Positions 49,635 to 58,946 of a stretch of DNA of 64,000 bases are shown here, one piece after another. The position numbers and the translations under genes were made by a program. A model generated the notes under the pieces. The model was not told the origin of the DNA and did not search any database. It saw only the letters and a program-made list of their open reading frames with translations. The first letter of the stretch is position 1. The number at the start of each line of letters is the position of its first letter. This DNA is from Devosia beringensis (lineage in GTDB: Bacteria; Pseudomonadota; Alphaproteobacteria; Rhizobiales; Devosiaceae): assembly GCF_014926585.1 (NCBI RefSeq), contig NZ_CP045422.1:3006001-3070000 (forward strand). Direction: 5' to 3'.

Positions 49635-50165
49635 ATGAACGATGTGAATTACGCGGATCGGCGCTTTTCGAGCCGAGCGCCGAGGCTGACCCTTCATCTG
49701 TCATGCTCGGTTCCCCTATCCTACTCAGACCTTGCAGAGGTCCTGAAGGACGTGGAAAGCATCTACAAGGTATCGGCACAGGAGGTTGTTGCCCGACTTA
49801 CGAGCAGACCATCATCAAAACCCGATGTCCGTCTTTTGGCGTCAGAGTTCAGGTCGGGATCGCTGGAGATTTTTACCGATCCAATATTCACCGGCGTTGT
49901 GTCCGGGGTGGCAGCCAACGTTATCTACGGCGTCTTTATCCATGTGATGCAGCGGATAAAGGGGCGCGCGCCCAGTGAGAATGGCAACGGACCGGCCCTC
50001 GACGAAGAAGCCAACATCATTTCGTCGGAAAAACTGAAAACTGCCAAAGCCAAGTCCATGGAAAAGACGAATGCTCCGCGGCGACGTCTAAAGGAAAAGT
50101 CACGGACGCACGAGTTGCATATCCGCATTACCTACCGCGAGAAGACAATCGAAGTCCTCGACTAG
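49635..50165 (+). CDS. Orphan protein with one hydrophobic segment, unknown
   Basis: 176 aa from ATG 49635; GTG 49626 is an in-frame alternative, and neither has a good ribosome site. Layout: a polar N-terminal domain (to about residue 85), a hydrophobic stretch TGVVSGVAANVIYGVFIHVM that could be a membrane helix, and a strongly basic C-terminal tail. Codon choice is less GC-biased than in neighbouring genes, and the DNA before it is AT-rich. No family recognised. Probably acquired horizontally. Confidence 0.6.
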   Translation: MNDVNYADRRFSSRAPRLTLHLSCSVPLSYSDLAEVLKDVESIYKVSAQEVVARLTSRPSSKPDVRLLASEFRSGSLEIFTDPIFTGVVSGVAANVIYGVFIHVMQRIKGRAPSENGNGPALDEEANIISSEKLKTAKAKSMEKTNAPRRRLKEKSRTHELHIRITYREKTIEVLD

Positions 50166-50168
50166 CGC

Positions 50169-52508
50169 TCACCCCTTGCTCACAAAGCTCTCCAGCACCT
50201 TTTTCCGGCCGGCCTTTTCGAAGTCGATGCTCAGTTTGTTGCCCTCGATATCGGCGATGGTGCCGTAGCCGAATTTGAGGTGGAACACGCGTTCGCCCAT
50301 GCCGTAGGCGGATTTGTCATTGCCGATATCGACCGAGCGGGCGACGAGGTCGCCGTCGATGGTCATGGGGCCGGCGCTGCGGCGGCTGGCCTGGTTGGCG
50401 CGGGCGCGGGCCCAGCCGGGGGTTTCATAGACGCTCTCGAAGGGGTCGGCCTTGTTGAAGCGGCTTGAGGCGCCGCCGCCGTAGCCATAGCCGCCATAGG
50501 AGGAGCCGGTATCGGTGACCTCCACCGCGTCGGCGGGCAGTTCATCGAGAAAGCGGGACGGAATGGCCGACTGCCAGAGGCCGTGGATGCGGCGGTTCTG
50601 CGCGGCGGAAATGCGCACGCGCTTGCGGCCGCGGGTAATGCCGACATAGGCCAGGCGCCGCTCTTCCTCGAGCCCGGCGCGGCCGCTTTCGTCCATCGAG
50701 CGCTGGCTGGGGAAGGTGCCTTCCTCCCAGCCGGGCAGGAAAACCGTGTTGAATTCCAGGCCCTTGGCGCCATGCAGCGTCATGATGGTGACGGCATCGG
50801 CAGCGTCGGTATTGTCGCGGTCCATGACCAGGGAAATGTGTTCGAGGAAGCTGCCCAGGGTGTCGAACTCCTCCATGGCGCGGCTGAGTTCCTTGAGGTT
50901 TTCCTTGCGTCCCTGCGATTCCACGGATTTGTCGGCCGTGAGCATGTCTGTATAGCCGCTTTCCTCGAGGATCTGCTCTACCAGCTCGAAGGGCCGCAGG
51001 CTCTGGGCCTGCATGGTCCAGAAATCGAACTGGCCCACCAGAGCCCGCAAGGTGGTGCGCTGCTTGGGCTTGAGCTCTTCGGTATCGACCAGCATGCGGA
51101 TGGCCGAGAGCAGGGGCACATTGGCGGCGCGGGCGGCGCTGTGCAGCAGCTGCACCGTTGAATCTCCCAGGCCGCGCTTGGGGACGTTGATGATGCGGTC
51201 CAGCGCCAGATCGTCGGAGGGCTGGGCGACGAGGCGCAGATAGGCCAGGGCGTCGCGGATTTCCTTGCGCTCGTAAAAGCGCGGGCCGCCGATGACGCGG
51301 TAATTGAGGCCCAGGGTGATGAAGCGCTCTTCGAATTCGCGCATCTGGAAGGAGGCGCGGACCAGGATGGCCATGGAATTGAGCGGATCGCCATCGCGCT
51401 GATACTGCTCGATCTGCTCGCCGATGGTGCGGGCTTCCTCCTCGCTGTCCCAGACCTGGGTGACGGCGACCAGCTCGCCGAGTTCGGCGACATCGGTCTG
51501 CAGCGTCTTGCCGAGACGGCTTTCGTTGAAGGCGATGATATTGCTGGCGGCTTTGAGGATATTGGCGGTGGAACGGTAATTGCGCTCGAGCTTGATCACC
51601 TTGGCGCCGGGAAAATCCTTTTCGAAGCGCAGGATATTGTCGACTTCGGCGCCGCGCCAGCCATAGATGGACTGGTCGTCATCGCCGACGACGCAGATAT
51701 TGGCCTCGCTGGTAGGTTTCCCCTGCGCCAGCAGCCGCAGCCAGAGATATTGGGCGACATTGCTGTCCTGGTATTCGTCCACCAACATGTATTTGAAGCG
51801 GCGATGGTAGTCGGCCAGCACGTCGGGATTTTCGCGGAACAGGCGGATACATTCGAGCAGCAGGTCGCCGAAATCGGCGGCATTGAGGGATTTGAGCCGC
51901 GCCTGGTAGGCGTAATAGAGCTTGCCGCCCAGGCCATTGGCATAGGAGCCGCTATCGGCCACCGAGACGTCCTTGGGCAGCAGGCCCTTGTTCTTCCAGC
52001 CATCCATCATCGAGGCGAAGAGCTTGGCGGGCCAGCGCTTTTCGTCGATGTTTTCGGCGTCGAGCAATTGCTTGATCAGCCGGATCTGGTCGTCGGTATC
52101 GAGAATGGTGAAGGAGCTGGTCAGCCCCACCAGCCCGGCATGGGCGCGCAGCATGCGGGCGCCGATGGAGTGGAAAGTGCCCATCCAGGGCATGGCTTCG
52201 AGGCGCGGCACCAGCTTTTCGATGCGCTCCTTCATTTCCCGCGCGGCCTTGTTGGTGAAGGTCACCGACAGGATCTGCGAGGGCCAGGCGCGGTTGGTAT
52301 TGATCATGTGCGCGATGCGGGTGGTCAGCACGCGGGTCTTGCCGGTGCCGGCGCCGGCCAGCACCAGCAAAGGGCCGTCGAGGCTTTCCACCGCATCGCG
52401 CTGCTCGGCGTTCAGGCCCTGCAGGTAGTCAGGCACCTGGCTCAACTTGAACTGGCCGGTTATGGCCCCGGCTGTCGGGCGGGCGGGGGGGGGAGAGTCA
52501 CCGGACAT
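50169..52508 (-). CDS. uvrD: DNA helicase UvrD/PcrA
   Basis: 779 aa superfamily 1A 3'-5' helicase for excision and mismatch repair. Motif I is LVLAGAGTGKTRVL, motif II VDEYQDSN, motif III GDDDQSIYGWRGAE, motif VI AYVGITRGRKR. The C-terminal 50 residues (GERVFHLKFGYGTIADIEG) form the Tudor-like domain that contacts RNA polymerase in PcrA. ATG 52508 was chosen with AAAGG seven bases upstream; ATGs at 52523 and 52547 would only add a nonconserved tail. Confidence 0.95.
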   Translation of the reverse strand: MSGDSPPPARPTAGAITGQFKLSQVPDYLQGLNAEQRDAVESLDGPLLVLAGAGTGKTRVLTTRIAHMINTNRAWPSQILSVTFTNKAAREMKERIEKLVPRLEAMPWMGTFHSIGARMLRAHAGLVGLTSSFTILDTDDQIRLIKQLLDAENIDEKRWPAKLFASMMDGWKNKGLLPKDVSVADSGSYANGLGGKLYYAYQARLKSLNAADFGDLLLECIRLFRENPDVLADYHRRFKYMLVDEYQDSNVAQYLWLRLLAQGKPTSEANICVVGDDDQSIYGWRGAEVDNILRFEKDFPGAKVIKLERNYRSTANILKAASNIIAFNESRLGKTLQTDVAELGELVAVTQVWDSEEEARTIGEQIEQYQRDGDPLNSMAILVRASFQMREFEERFITLGLNYRVIGGPRFYERKEIRDALAYLRLVAQPSDDLALDRIINVPKRGLGDSTVQLLHSAARAANVPLLSAIRMLVDTEELKPKQRTTLRALVGQFDFWTMQAQSLRPFELVEQILEESGYTDMLTADKSVESQGRKENLKELSRAMEEFDTLGSFLEHISLVMDRDNTDAADAVTIMTLHGAKGLEFNTVFLPGWEEGTFPSQRSMDESGRAGLEEERRLAYVGITRGRKRVRISAAQNRRIHGLWQSAIPSRFLDELPADAVEVTDTGSSYGGYGYGGGASSRFNKADPFESVYETPGWARARANQASRRSAGPMTIDGDLVARSVDIGNDKSAYGMGERVFHLKFGYGTIADIEGNKLSIDFEKAGRKKVLESFVSKG

Positions 52509-52625
52509 AGAAGGCCTTTCCATCGCTGCGCGCCGGTCCAGGCGCATCAGCGCGGCGATTGACGAATCTTGATTTGTTCTCCTGCGAATATAGGGACGGG
52601 CAGGGGGATTGTATAGAACGGGGGG

Positions 52626-52665
52626 CCGTCACCGATCTGTCATAGTGGCGTCATGGAAGTGTAGC
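52626..52665 (+). promoter_or_regulatory. PHO-box-like repeat array before the phytase-like gene
   Basis: Consecutive heptamers separated by 4 bp: CCGTCAC (52626), CTGTCAT (52637), GCGTCAT (52648) and a weaker GTGTAGC (52659). PhoB binds direct CTGTCAC-like heptamers with this 11-bp period. The array ends about 45 bp before the ATG of a gene likely to act on phosphate esters, so phosphate-starvation control is plausible (inference). Confidence 0.7.
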
Positions 52666-52708
52666 CGGGCCGGCTTATGGCACCCCTTGAACTCAAAGGG
52701 GGATATCC

Positions 52709-54889
52709 ATGTCGCAGACAAAACTTCTCGTCGCGCTCACGGCCACGCTGCTGGCCACGACCGCCAATGCCGGTGCTGCTGAATTTTTCAACCGCATTTC
52801 CAGCTTTCCGGTGGCGCTGAACAATCCGGATGCCGAAGAGACCTCTGCAGAGATCATCACGGTTTCGGAAGACGGCATGACGATGATCTATTCGGACAGC
52901 CCGGCTGGCGGCATCGGCTTTATCGATATCACCGATCCCAAGGCGCCAGCTGCCAAGGGCTTCCTGTCGCTGAATGGCGAACCCACCACGGTCGTGGTCA
53001 TCGGCGACAAGGTGTTTTCCGGCGTCAATACGTCTGAGAGCTTCACCGCCCCCTCGGGCAATCTTTCGACCATCGATCTGGCCAGCCAGACTATCGAGGC
53101 CAGCTGCGATATTGGCGGGCAGCCCGACTCCGTGGCGCGCAATGGTGACGGCAGCCTGATCGCCATCGCCATCGAGAATGAGCGCGACGAAGACGTCAAT
53201 GACGGCGAAATTCCGCAAATGCCGGCCGGTTCGCTGGCGCTGCTGAACGTGGTCGATGGCGTCGTCGACTGCGACAGCCTCAAGATCGTCGACATGACCG
53301 GTCTGGCCGAGGTCGCCGGCGATGATCCAGAGCCGGAATATGTCTCGATCAACAGCCTCAACGAGGTCGTGGTCTCGCTGCAGGAAAACAACCACTTCGC
53401 CATCGTCGACGGGAATACCGGCGAGGTCAAAAACCACTTCAGCGCCGGCGCCGTGGACCTGGTCAATATCGATACGCTCGACAACGGTTCGCTCGATTTC
53501 ACCGGTTCGCAGGACGGCGTGCTGCGCGAACCCGACTCGGTCAAGTGGATCGATGACGACCGTTTCGCCGTCGCCAATGAGGGCGACTATAATGGCGGAT
53601 CGCGCAGCTTCTCGATCTTCTCGAAAACCGGCGAAGTGCTCCATGAGAGCGGCGCCGATCTCGAAATGATCGCGGCGCAGATGGGCCATTATCCGGACAA
53701 GCGCTCCGATGCCAAGGGTGCCGAGCCCGAGGGCATGGACGTCGCCACCTTTGGCGAGAACACCTATATCTTTGTCGGCCTCGAGCGCGCCTCGCTGGTC
53801 GGGGTCTATAAGGATACCGGTGCCGAGCCCGAATTCGTGCAGGCGCTGCCCTCGGGCGTTGGTCCGGAAGGGGCGGTCGCCATTCCGTCGCGCAACCTCT
53901 TCATCACCGCCAATGAAAACGATCTGGGTGCCGATGGCCTGGCCCGCAGCCATGTCAATATCTTCGAACTGGCCGAGGCCGAAGCCCCGACCTATCCCCA
54001 CATCATCAGCGACCTCGACGCCGATGGCCGCCCGCTGGGCTGGGTCGCCCTGTCAGGCCTGGTTGCCGATGCCGAAAAGCCCGGCATGCTGTTCGGCGTG
54101 TCCGACAGCTTCCTGGGCAACCAGCCCTCCATCTACACCATCGACGCAACCAGCCAGCCGGCCCGGATCACCGCCAAGACGGTGGTAACCCGCAATGGCC
54201 ATCCGGCGCAAAAGCTCGATATCGAGGGCATCGCCCTTGATGGCGAAGGCGGGTTCTGGCTGGCCTCGGAAGGCCGCAGCGACCGGCTGATCCCGCACGC
54301 GCTCTACCGCGTCGGCGCGGATGGCGCGATCGAGGAAGAAGTGCCGTTCCCGGCCGAACTGCTGGCCGAGGAAATCCGCTTTGGCGCCGAAGGCGTCACC
54401 GTGGTCGGCACGGGCGACGACACCACGCTGTGGATCGCCATGCAGCGCGAGTGGAAGAATGACGCCAAGGGCGTCGTCAAGCTGGTGTCCTACAATCCCG
54501 CTTCGGGCGAATGGGGCGCCGTCAACTATCCACTGGAAGCCCCGGCTGAAGGTGCCTGGGTCGGCCTCAGCGAAATCACCGCACATGGCGATCTGGTCTA
54601 TATCGTCGAGCGTGACAACCAGATCGGCAGCAAGGCCGTGCTCAAGGCGCTCTACAGCGTGCCGGTTGCCGAACTGGTGCCGGGTGCCCTGGGTGGCGAG
54701 CTGACCACGGTCACCAAGACGCTGGTGCGTGATTTCGTGCCGGACCTGACCTCGACGGGTGGCTATGTGCTCGACAAGGTCGAAGGCTTTGCCATCGATG
54801 CCAGCGGCGAAGGCTTTGCCGTGACCGACAATGACGGCGTGGATGACAGCTCGGGCGAGACCATGTTCTGGTCGATCGGCGCGCTGTAA
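52709..54889 (+). CDS. Secreted phytase-like esterase / choice-of-anchor I protein
   Basis: 726 aa with a signal peptide (LLVALTATLLATTANAGA). The N-terminal half (about 35-410) is a beta-propeller typical of choice-of-anchor I proteins (REPDSVKWIDDDRFAVANEGD, SGVGPEGAVAIPSRNLFITAN). The C-terminal half (about 425-720) is the 'esterase-like activity of phytase' domain (LDIEGIALDGEGGFWLASEG, DKVEGFAIDASGEGFAVTDN). Acidic clusters suggest Ca2+ binding. It probably releases phosphate from organic esters in the periplasm or outside; a PHO-box-like array precedes it. Confidence 0.85.
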   Translation: MSQTKLLVALTATLLATTANAGAAEFFNRISSFPVALNNPDAEETSAEIITVSEDGMTMIYSDSPAGGIGFIDITDPKAPAAKGFLSLNGEPTTVVVIGDKVFSGVNTSESFTAPSGNLSTIDLASQTIEASCDIGGQPDSVARNGDGSLIAIAIENERDEDVNDGEIPQMPAGSLALLNVVDGVVDCDSLKIVDMTGLAEVAGDDPEPEYVSINSLNEVVVSLQENNHFAIVDGNTGEVKNHFSAGAVDLVNIDTLDNGSLDFTGSQDGVLREPDSVKWIDDDRFAVANEGDYNGGSRSFSIFSKTGEVLHESGADLEMIAAQMGHYPDKRSDAKGAEPEGMDVATFGENTYIFVGLERASLVGVYKDTGAEPEFVQALPSGVGPEGAVAIPSRNLFITANENDLGADGLARSHVNIFELAEAEAPTYPHIISDLDADGRPLGWVALSGLVADAEKPGMLFGVSDSFLGNQPSIYTIDATSQPARITAKTVVTRNGHPAQKLDIEGIALDGEGGFWLASEGRSDRLIPHALYRVGADGAIEEEVPFPAELLAEEIRFGAEGVTVVGTGDDTTLWIAMQREWKNDAKGVVKLVSYNPASGEWGAVNYPLEAPAEGAWVGLSEITAHGDLVYIVERDNQIGSKAVLKALYSVPVAELVPGALGGELTTVTKTLVRDFVPDLTSTGGYVLDKVEGFAIDASGEGFAVTDNDGVDDSSGETMFWSIGAL

Positions 54890-54911
54890 GCTGCCTGCTA
54901 CGGCATGATCT

Positions 54912-54949
54912 GGCGGCCGGTCCCAACGGGGCTGGCCGCCATCTCTTTT
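54912..54949 (+). terminator. Probable terminator after the phytase-like gene
   Basis: The 7-bp stem GGCGGCC/GGCCGCC (54912-54918 with 54934-54940) is followed by ATCTCTTTT. Confidence 0.6.
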
Positions 54950-55083
54950 CTGGCGGGCCTGTCGGCCCGCATGCCTGCGCCGACGATCGTGAAATGGTTA
55001 CGTGTATTCAAGGCAATGGCGGGGTTGCGCCGGGGCCGCTCTTGCCTACACTCTGACCCATCAATCCGGATGATCCACGTGCT

Positions 55084-58000
55084 GTGCTGAACCGCATCTA
55101 CATCGTTGTTGGCCTGCTGGCGATCATCGTGCTCGGTGGGGCGTTCGTTGCCCCATACCTGATCCAGTGGGGCGATTATCGCAGCCGCATGGAGGCGCTG
55201 GCCAGCCAGGCGCTGGGTACGCCGGTGACCATTCGCGGCGACATTGCCTTTGCCCTGCTGCCGCAGCCGCGGCTCAATTTTTCCGACGTGCTGGTCGGCT
55301 CGCCGGAAGAGCCGGCCGCGACGGTGGACAGCGTCGACGCCGAATTCTCGCTGATGGATTTCCTGCGCGACAATTATGACGTGACCAAGCTGGTGCTGAG
55401 CGGGCCGGTCATCGATTTCAGCATCGACGAAAGCGGGCTGTTCGGCAGCGGCGTCAGCCTGGCCGGCGCCGGGGGCGGGGTAGCGCTGGGCCAGGCCAGC
55501 ATTGTCGATGGCACGATCCGGCTGCTGGACCGGCGCGTCGGCCAGACCATGCAGGCAACCAAGGTCGAGGGCGAATTGAAGCTGTCGAGCTTCAGCGGGC
55601 CGTTCCAGCTGCAGGGGTCGGCGGAATATCAGGGCGCCCGCTATGGGCTGCGCGTCAATGCCGCAGCGCTCGATGCGGCCGGTTCGATGCAGCTATCGAG
55701 CTTCGTGCAGGCCGAGGGCGGGGCGTTTTCTCTTGCCGCCGAAGGGCTGTTCACGCCGGGCATCGCGCCCAAATTCGATGGCACGATGACCTATCGGCAG
55801 ACGCCGCCGGTGGCCGCGCGGGCCGATGATATCCGCGGCGATCTGGTGCTGGAAAGCAAGCTGGTGGCCTCGACCGACCGCATCGTGCTGTCGGGCTATA
55901 CGCTGCAGCCGGACCAGAACCGCGCCGGCACGCGGCTGACCGGGGCGGCAAGCATCCAGCTCGGCGCCCGGCGCAGCTTTGATGCGGTGGTTTCGGGCGG
56001 GGTGTTTTCGCTGCCGCCGCGCGACGCCAAGGAAGATGCCACCGCCTTGCCCTATGAGGCGGTGCGGTTGCTGACCGAATTGCCGGCGCCACTGATCCCG
56101 CCCCTGCCGGGGCGCATCGGCATCGACCTGGCCGAAGTGGGGTTGCGCGGCTTTGCGCTGCGCGATGTGCGGCTGGATGCCAGCAGCGACGGGCAGAGCT
56201 GGACCGTCGAGCAGTTTCTCGCGCAACTGCCGGGTGATACCGGCGTCCAAGCCAGCGGGCAGCTGGACCGGGAAGGCGATCAGCCGGCATTTCGCGGGAC
56301 CTTCGCCATCAACAGCGGACGGCTCGATGGCCTGGCCCAGCTCTGGCGCAAGCCGGAAGACGACACGGCGCTGTTCAATCAAGGCGGGACGCTGGCGGGC
56401 AATGTGATGCTGACCGGCGATGCGCTGCGCGTCAGCGAGGCGCAGCTGACGCTGGCCGAGGCGCCCCATGCGGTGGAGCTGCGGATCGGCTTTGGCGCGG
56501 AACAGCGGCTCGACGTGGTCGGGCATTTTGCCGATCTCGGTCGGCAGGGCAGTGCGGTGCTGGGCGCGCTGCTGCCTGACTGGGTTGCCGAACCGCGCTT
56601 TGGCATCAGCTTCCCGGAGGGAAGCTTTTCGCTGACCGGGCAGGCGGCCCGGGTGCTGGGCCAGGATGGCACGGCGCTGGTTGCCGAGGGGCAGTGGACG
56701 CAGAACGCCATCAGCTTTTCCCGGCTCTCGGCCGGCGACTGGGGCGGGTTGGGCTTCGATGCAGCCTTCACCGCGTCGGGGAATCTCGTGGCGCCGCGGC
56801 TGGCCGGATCGGGCCGGATTGCGGTGTCGGCGGCGACGGCGCCGGCATTGGCCGGGCTCTATGACCTGCTGGGCACGCCGCCGGCCTGGCGCGACTTCAT
56901 GGCGCGTTCGGCCCCGGCTGAGGTGCTGGTCGATCTCGAGCCCGGCGATGGCGACGGGCAGATCCTGACGCTGGGCGGCAAGCTGGGCGTCGCCCGGCTC
57001 GACCTGCGGGCGGAACTGGACGGCGGGATCTCTGCGCTGCGGACGGCGCCGTTGCAGCTGACGGCAACGCTGGAGGCCGAAGATTCGGCGGCGCTGGGCG
57101 AGCAGATCGGGCTGGGCCAGGCGGCCCTGTTCGACAGCGACGACATGATGGTCAGCCTGCGGCTCGACGGCACGCCGAGCAACAGCCTCGACAGCCGGAT
57201 CAATATCAGCGCAGGCGAGGAATATCTGGGCTTTGCCGGGTTCCTGGTGAGCACCGATGCTGGCGAGGTGCAGGGCACCGGGTCGCTGGACATGGCCCTG
57301 GGCGATGCGGGTGGGCTGGCGCGGATCATCGGCGCGCCGGGGATCAGCCTGCCAGAGGCCAGTGGCAGCGCGCTGCTGCACTTTGAAGGCGACCGGCTGG
57401 CGCGGCTGAGCGAAATTGAAGGCAAATCCGGCGAAGCCGGTTTTTCCGGCACGCTGGGCCTGACGCGGACGCGCGATGGCGGCGTCGTGGCCGGCGACAT
57501 TGCTGTCGATACAGCATCGGTTGAGGGCCTGGCAGTGACGCTGTTTGGCCGGGCGGCGATGGTCGGCGGCGATGGCGGCTGGCCCGAGGGGCCGATCAGC
57601 ATTGGTGAGCAGGCGCGGACGGTGCGGGGCAGTGTCGCCGTGACGGCCGGGGGTGTCACGGCTGGGGGCAATGAGCGGCTGGGGGTAACAAGCTTTGAGC
57701 TGGTCTGGGATGAGACGCGGCTGCGGCTGGCGCGGTTCGAAGCGGTGCTGGGCGCCGGCACGGCCAGCCTCGATCTGGCGGTGTGCTGCGCCGGGCCGCT
57801 GGCCGACAAGACGGTCAGTGGGCGGCTGAGCCTGAGCGGTGCGGCCATAGCCGGGATCGCCCCGCCCGCGCTGGCCGAGGCGCTGACGGGCGTGCTGGAA
57901 GGCGGTGTGCAGGTCGACGGCACCGGCGCCAGCATTGCCGAAGTGCTAGGCGCGCTGGCCGGGGAGGGCAATTTCACTGTAACCGATTTTGCCGCTTCGC

Positions 58001-58704
58001 AGCTGTCGCCGCAGGTGTTTCCGGCACTGGCTGGGCTCAGTGACGTGTTGAACATGGATGGCGATGCGCTGCGCACCATCATTGCCCAGAGCCTCGAACA
58101 GGGGCCGTTTGCGGCGCCGTCGGCGGCCGGCGCCTTCACCATTGCCGGGGGCGTGCTACGGCTGACCAATTTCCTCGTCGATGGCGCCGGAGCGCGGCTG
58201 GCCGGGGATCTGACCCTTGGGCTGGAAAGCCTGGGCCTGGGGGGCGAATTCGCCCTGACGCCCAATGGCTTTGAGGATGCCGGCGGGCTGATCGGCGCCG
58301 ATACGGCCCGCATCTTCAGCCGGATCGGCGGCACGCTGCTGGCCCCCATGGCGCAGCTTGACCTCGATGAAATGGTGGCCGCCATCCAGGTGCGGGCCAA
58401 TGAGCTGGAAGTCGATCGCCTCGAGGCCTTGCGGGCAGCCGATGCCGAACGGCAGCGCGCGGCGGCTGAGGAGCGCAACCGGCTGATTGCCGAGCAGCGG
58501 CGGCGGGCGGCCGAAGAGGCCGCGGCGCGGGCGGCGGCCGAAGAGGCGGCGCGGCTGGCCGAGGAAGCCGCGGCACAGCAGGCGCTCGAGGCGCCACCGC
58601 CCGCTTCCGAGCCGGCACAAGCCAATCCTGCGCCGTCAGGGCCGCTTTATCTGGGTCTGCCGCCGCCGCAGCTGCCGCCCTCGACAGGCCTGCCCGGTAC
58701 CTAG
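55084..58704 (+). CDS. Large AsmA-family envelope protein
   Basis: 1206 aa. An N-terminal membrane helix (YIVVGLLAIIVLGGAFVAPYL) is followed by the AsmA N-domain (RSRMEALASQALGTPVTIRG), a long beta-rich periplasmic region, and the AsmA C-domain (about 990-1110, GNFTVTDFAASQLSPQVFPA). Members are thought to form lipid-conducting grooves between the membranes. Unusually for the family, it ends with a 60-residue Arg/Glu/Ala coiled coil and a Pro-rich tail. Start GTG 55084. Its stop shares CTAG with the convergent RHH gene. Confidence 0.87.
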   Translation: MLNRIYIVVGLLAIIVLGGAFVAPYLIQWGDYRSRMEALASQALGTPVTIRGDIAFALLPQPRLNFSDVLVGSPEEPAATVDSVDAEFSLMDFLRDNYDVTKLVLSGPVIDFSIDESGLFGSGVSLAGAGGGVALGQASIVDGTIRLLDRRVGQTMQATKVEGELKLSSFSGPFQLQGSAEYQGARYGLRVNAAALDAAGSMQLSSFVQAEGGAFSLAAEGLFTPGIAPKFDGTMTYRQTPPVAARADDIRGDLVLESKLVASTDRIVLSGYTLQPDQNRAGTRLTGAASIQLGARRSFDAVVSGGVFSLPPRDAKEDATALPYEAVRLLTELPAPLIPPLPGRIGIDLAEVGLRGFALRDVRLDASSDGQSWTVEQFLAQLPGDTGVQASGQLDREGDQPAFRGTFAINSGRLDGLAQLWRKPEDDTALFNQGGTLAGNVMLTGDALRVSEAQLTLAEAPHAVELRIGFGAEQRLDVVGHFADLGRQGSAVLGALLPDWVAEPRFGISFPEGSFSLTGQAARVLGQDGTALVAEGQWTQNAISFSRLSAGDWGGLGFDAAFTASGNLVAPRLAGSGRIAVSAATAPALAGLYDLLGTPPAWRDFMARSAPAEVLVDLEPGDGDGQILTLGGKLGVARLDLRAELDGGISALRTAPLQLTATLEAEDSAALGEQIGLGQAALFDSDDMMVSLRLDGTPSNSLDSRINISAGEEYLGFAGFLVSTDAGEVQGTGSLDMALGDAGGLARIIGAPGISLPEASGSALLHFEGDRLARLSEIEGKSGEAGFSGTLGLTRTRDGGVVAGDIAVDTASVEGLAVTLFGRAAMVGGDGGWPEGPISIGEQARTVRGSVAVTAGGVTAGGNERLGVTSFELVWDETRLRLARFEAVLGAGTASLDLAVCCAGPLADKTVSGRLSLSGAAIAGIAPPALAEALTGVLEGGVQVDGTGASIAEVLGALAGEGNFTVTDFAASQLSPQVFPALAGLSDVLNMDGDALRTIIAQSLEQGPFAAPSAAGAFTIAGGVLRLTNFLVDGAGARLAGDLTLGLESLGLGGEFALTPNGFEDAGGLIGADTARIFSRIGGTLLAPMAQLDLDEMVAAIQVRANELEVDRLEALRAADAERQRAAAEERNRLIAEQRRRAAEEAAARAAAEEAARLAEEAAAQQALEAPPPASEPAQANPAPSGPLYLGLPPPQLPPSTGLPGT

Positions 58705-58937
58705 AGCGCCGTGCTGCCTGCAGCCGGTGTCTCCGCCTTGCGGCGATACCAGTCGAGCACGGCCAGGCGCGCCGCCGATGACAGATTGGTGGTCTGTCGG
58801 TCGGCGTCGATGCTGGCGATCAGGGCGGTCATGGTTTGTCCGGCCTCACCCGCCATCAGTTCCAGCGCCGCCCAAAATTCGGGCTCGAGCGCAATGGACG
58901 TGCGGTGGCCGGCGATGGACAGGGAGCGCTTGTCCAT
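58701..58937 (-). CDS. Ribbon-helix-helix domain protein
   Basis: 78 aa of the RHH_4 type (KRSLSIAGHRTSIALEPEFW, then ALIASIDADR and NLSSAARLAVLDWYRR), common in Alphaproteobacteria and probably a dimeric DNA-binding protein. It follows sspB by 9 bp in the same direction and is probably cotranscribed. Targets unknown. Confidence 0.85.
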   Translation of the reverse strand: MDKRSLSIAGHRTSIALEPEFWAALELMAGEAGQTMTALIASIDADRQTTNLSSAARLAVLDWYRRKAETPAAGSTAL

Positions 58938-58946
58938 CGGCAGGAG

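Noticed and set aside
49574-49978. Alternative forward frame across the orphan gene at 49.6-50.2 kb
   Set aside because: Cys/Arg/Gly-rich with no coherent hydrophobic or domain pattern; the 49635-50165 frame is longer and more protein-like.
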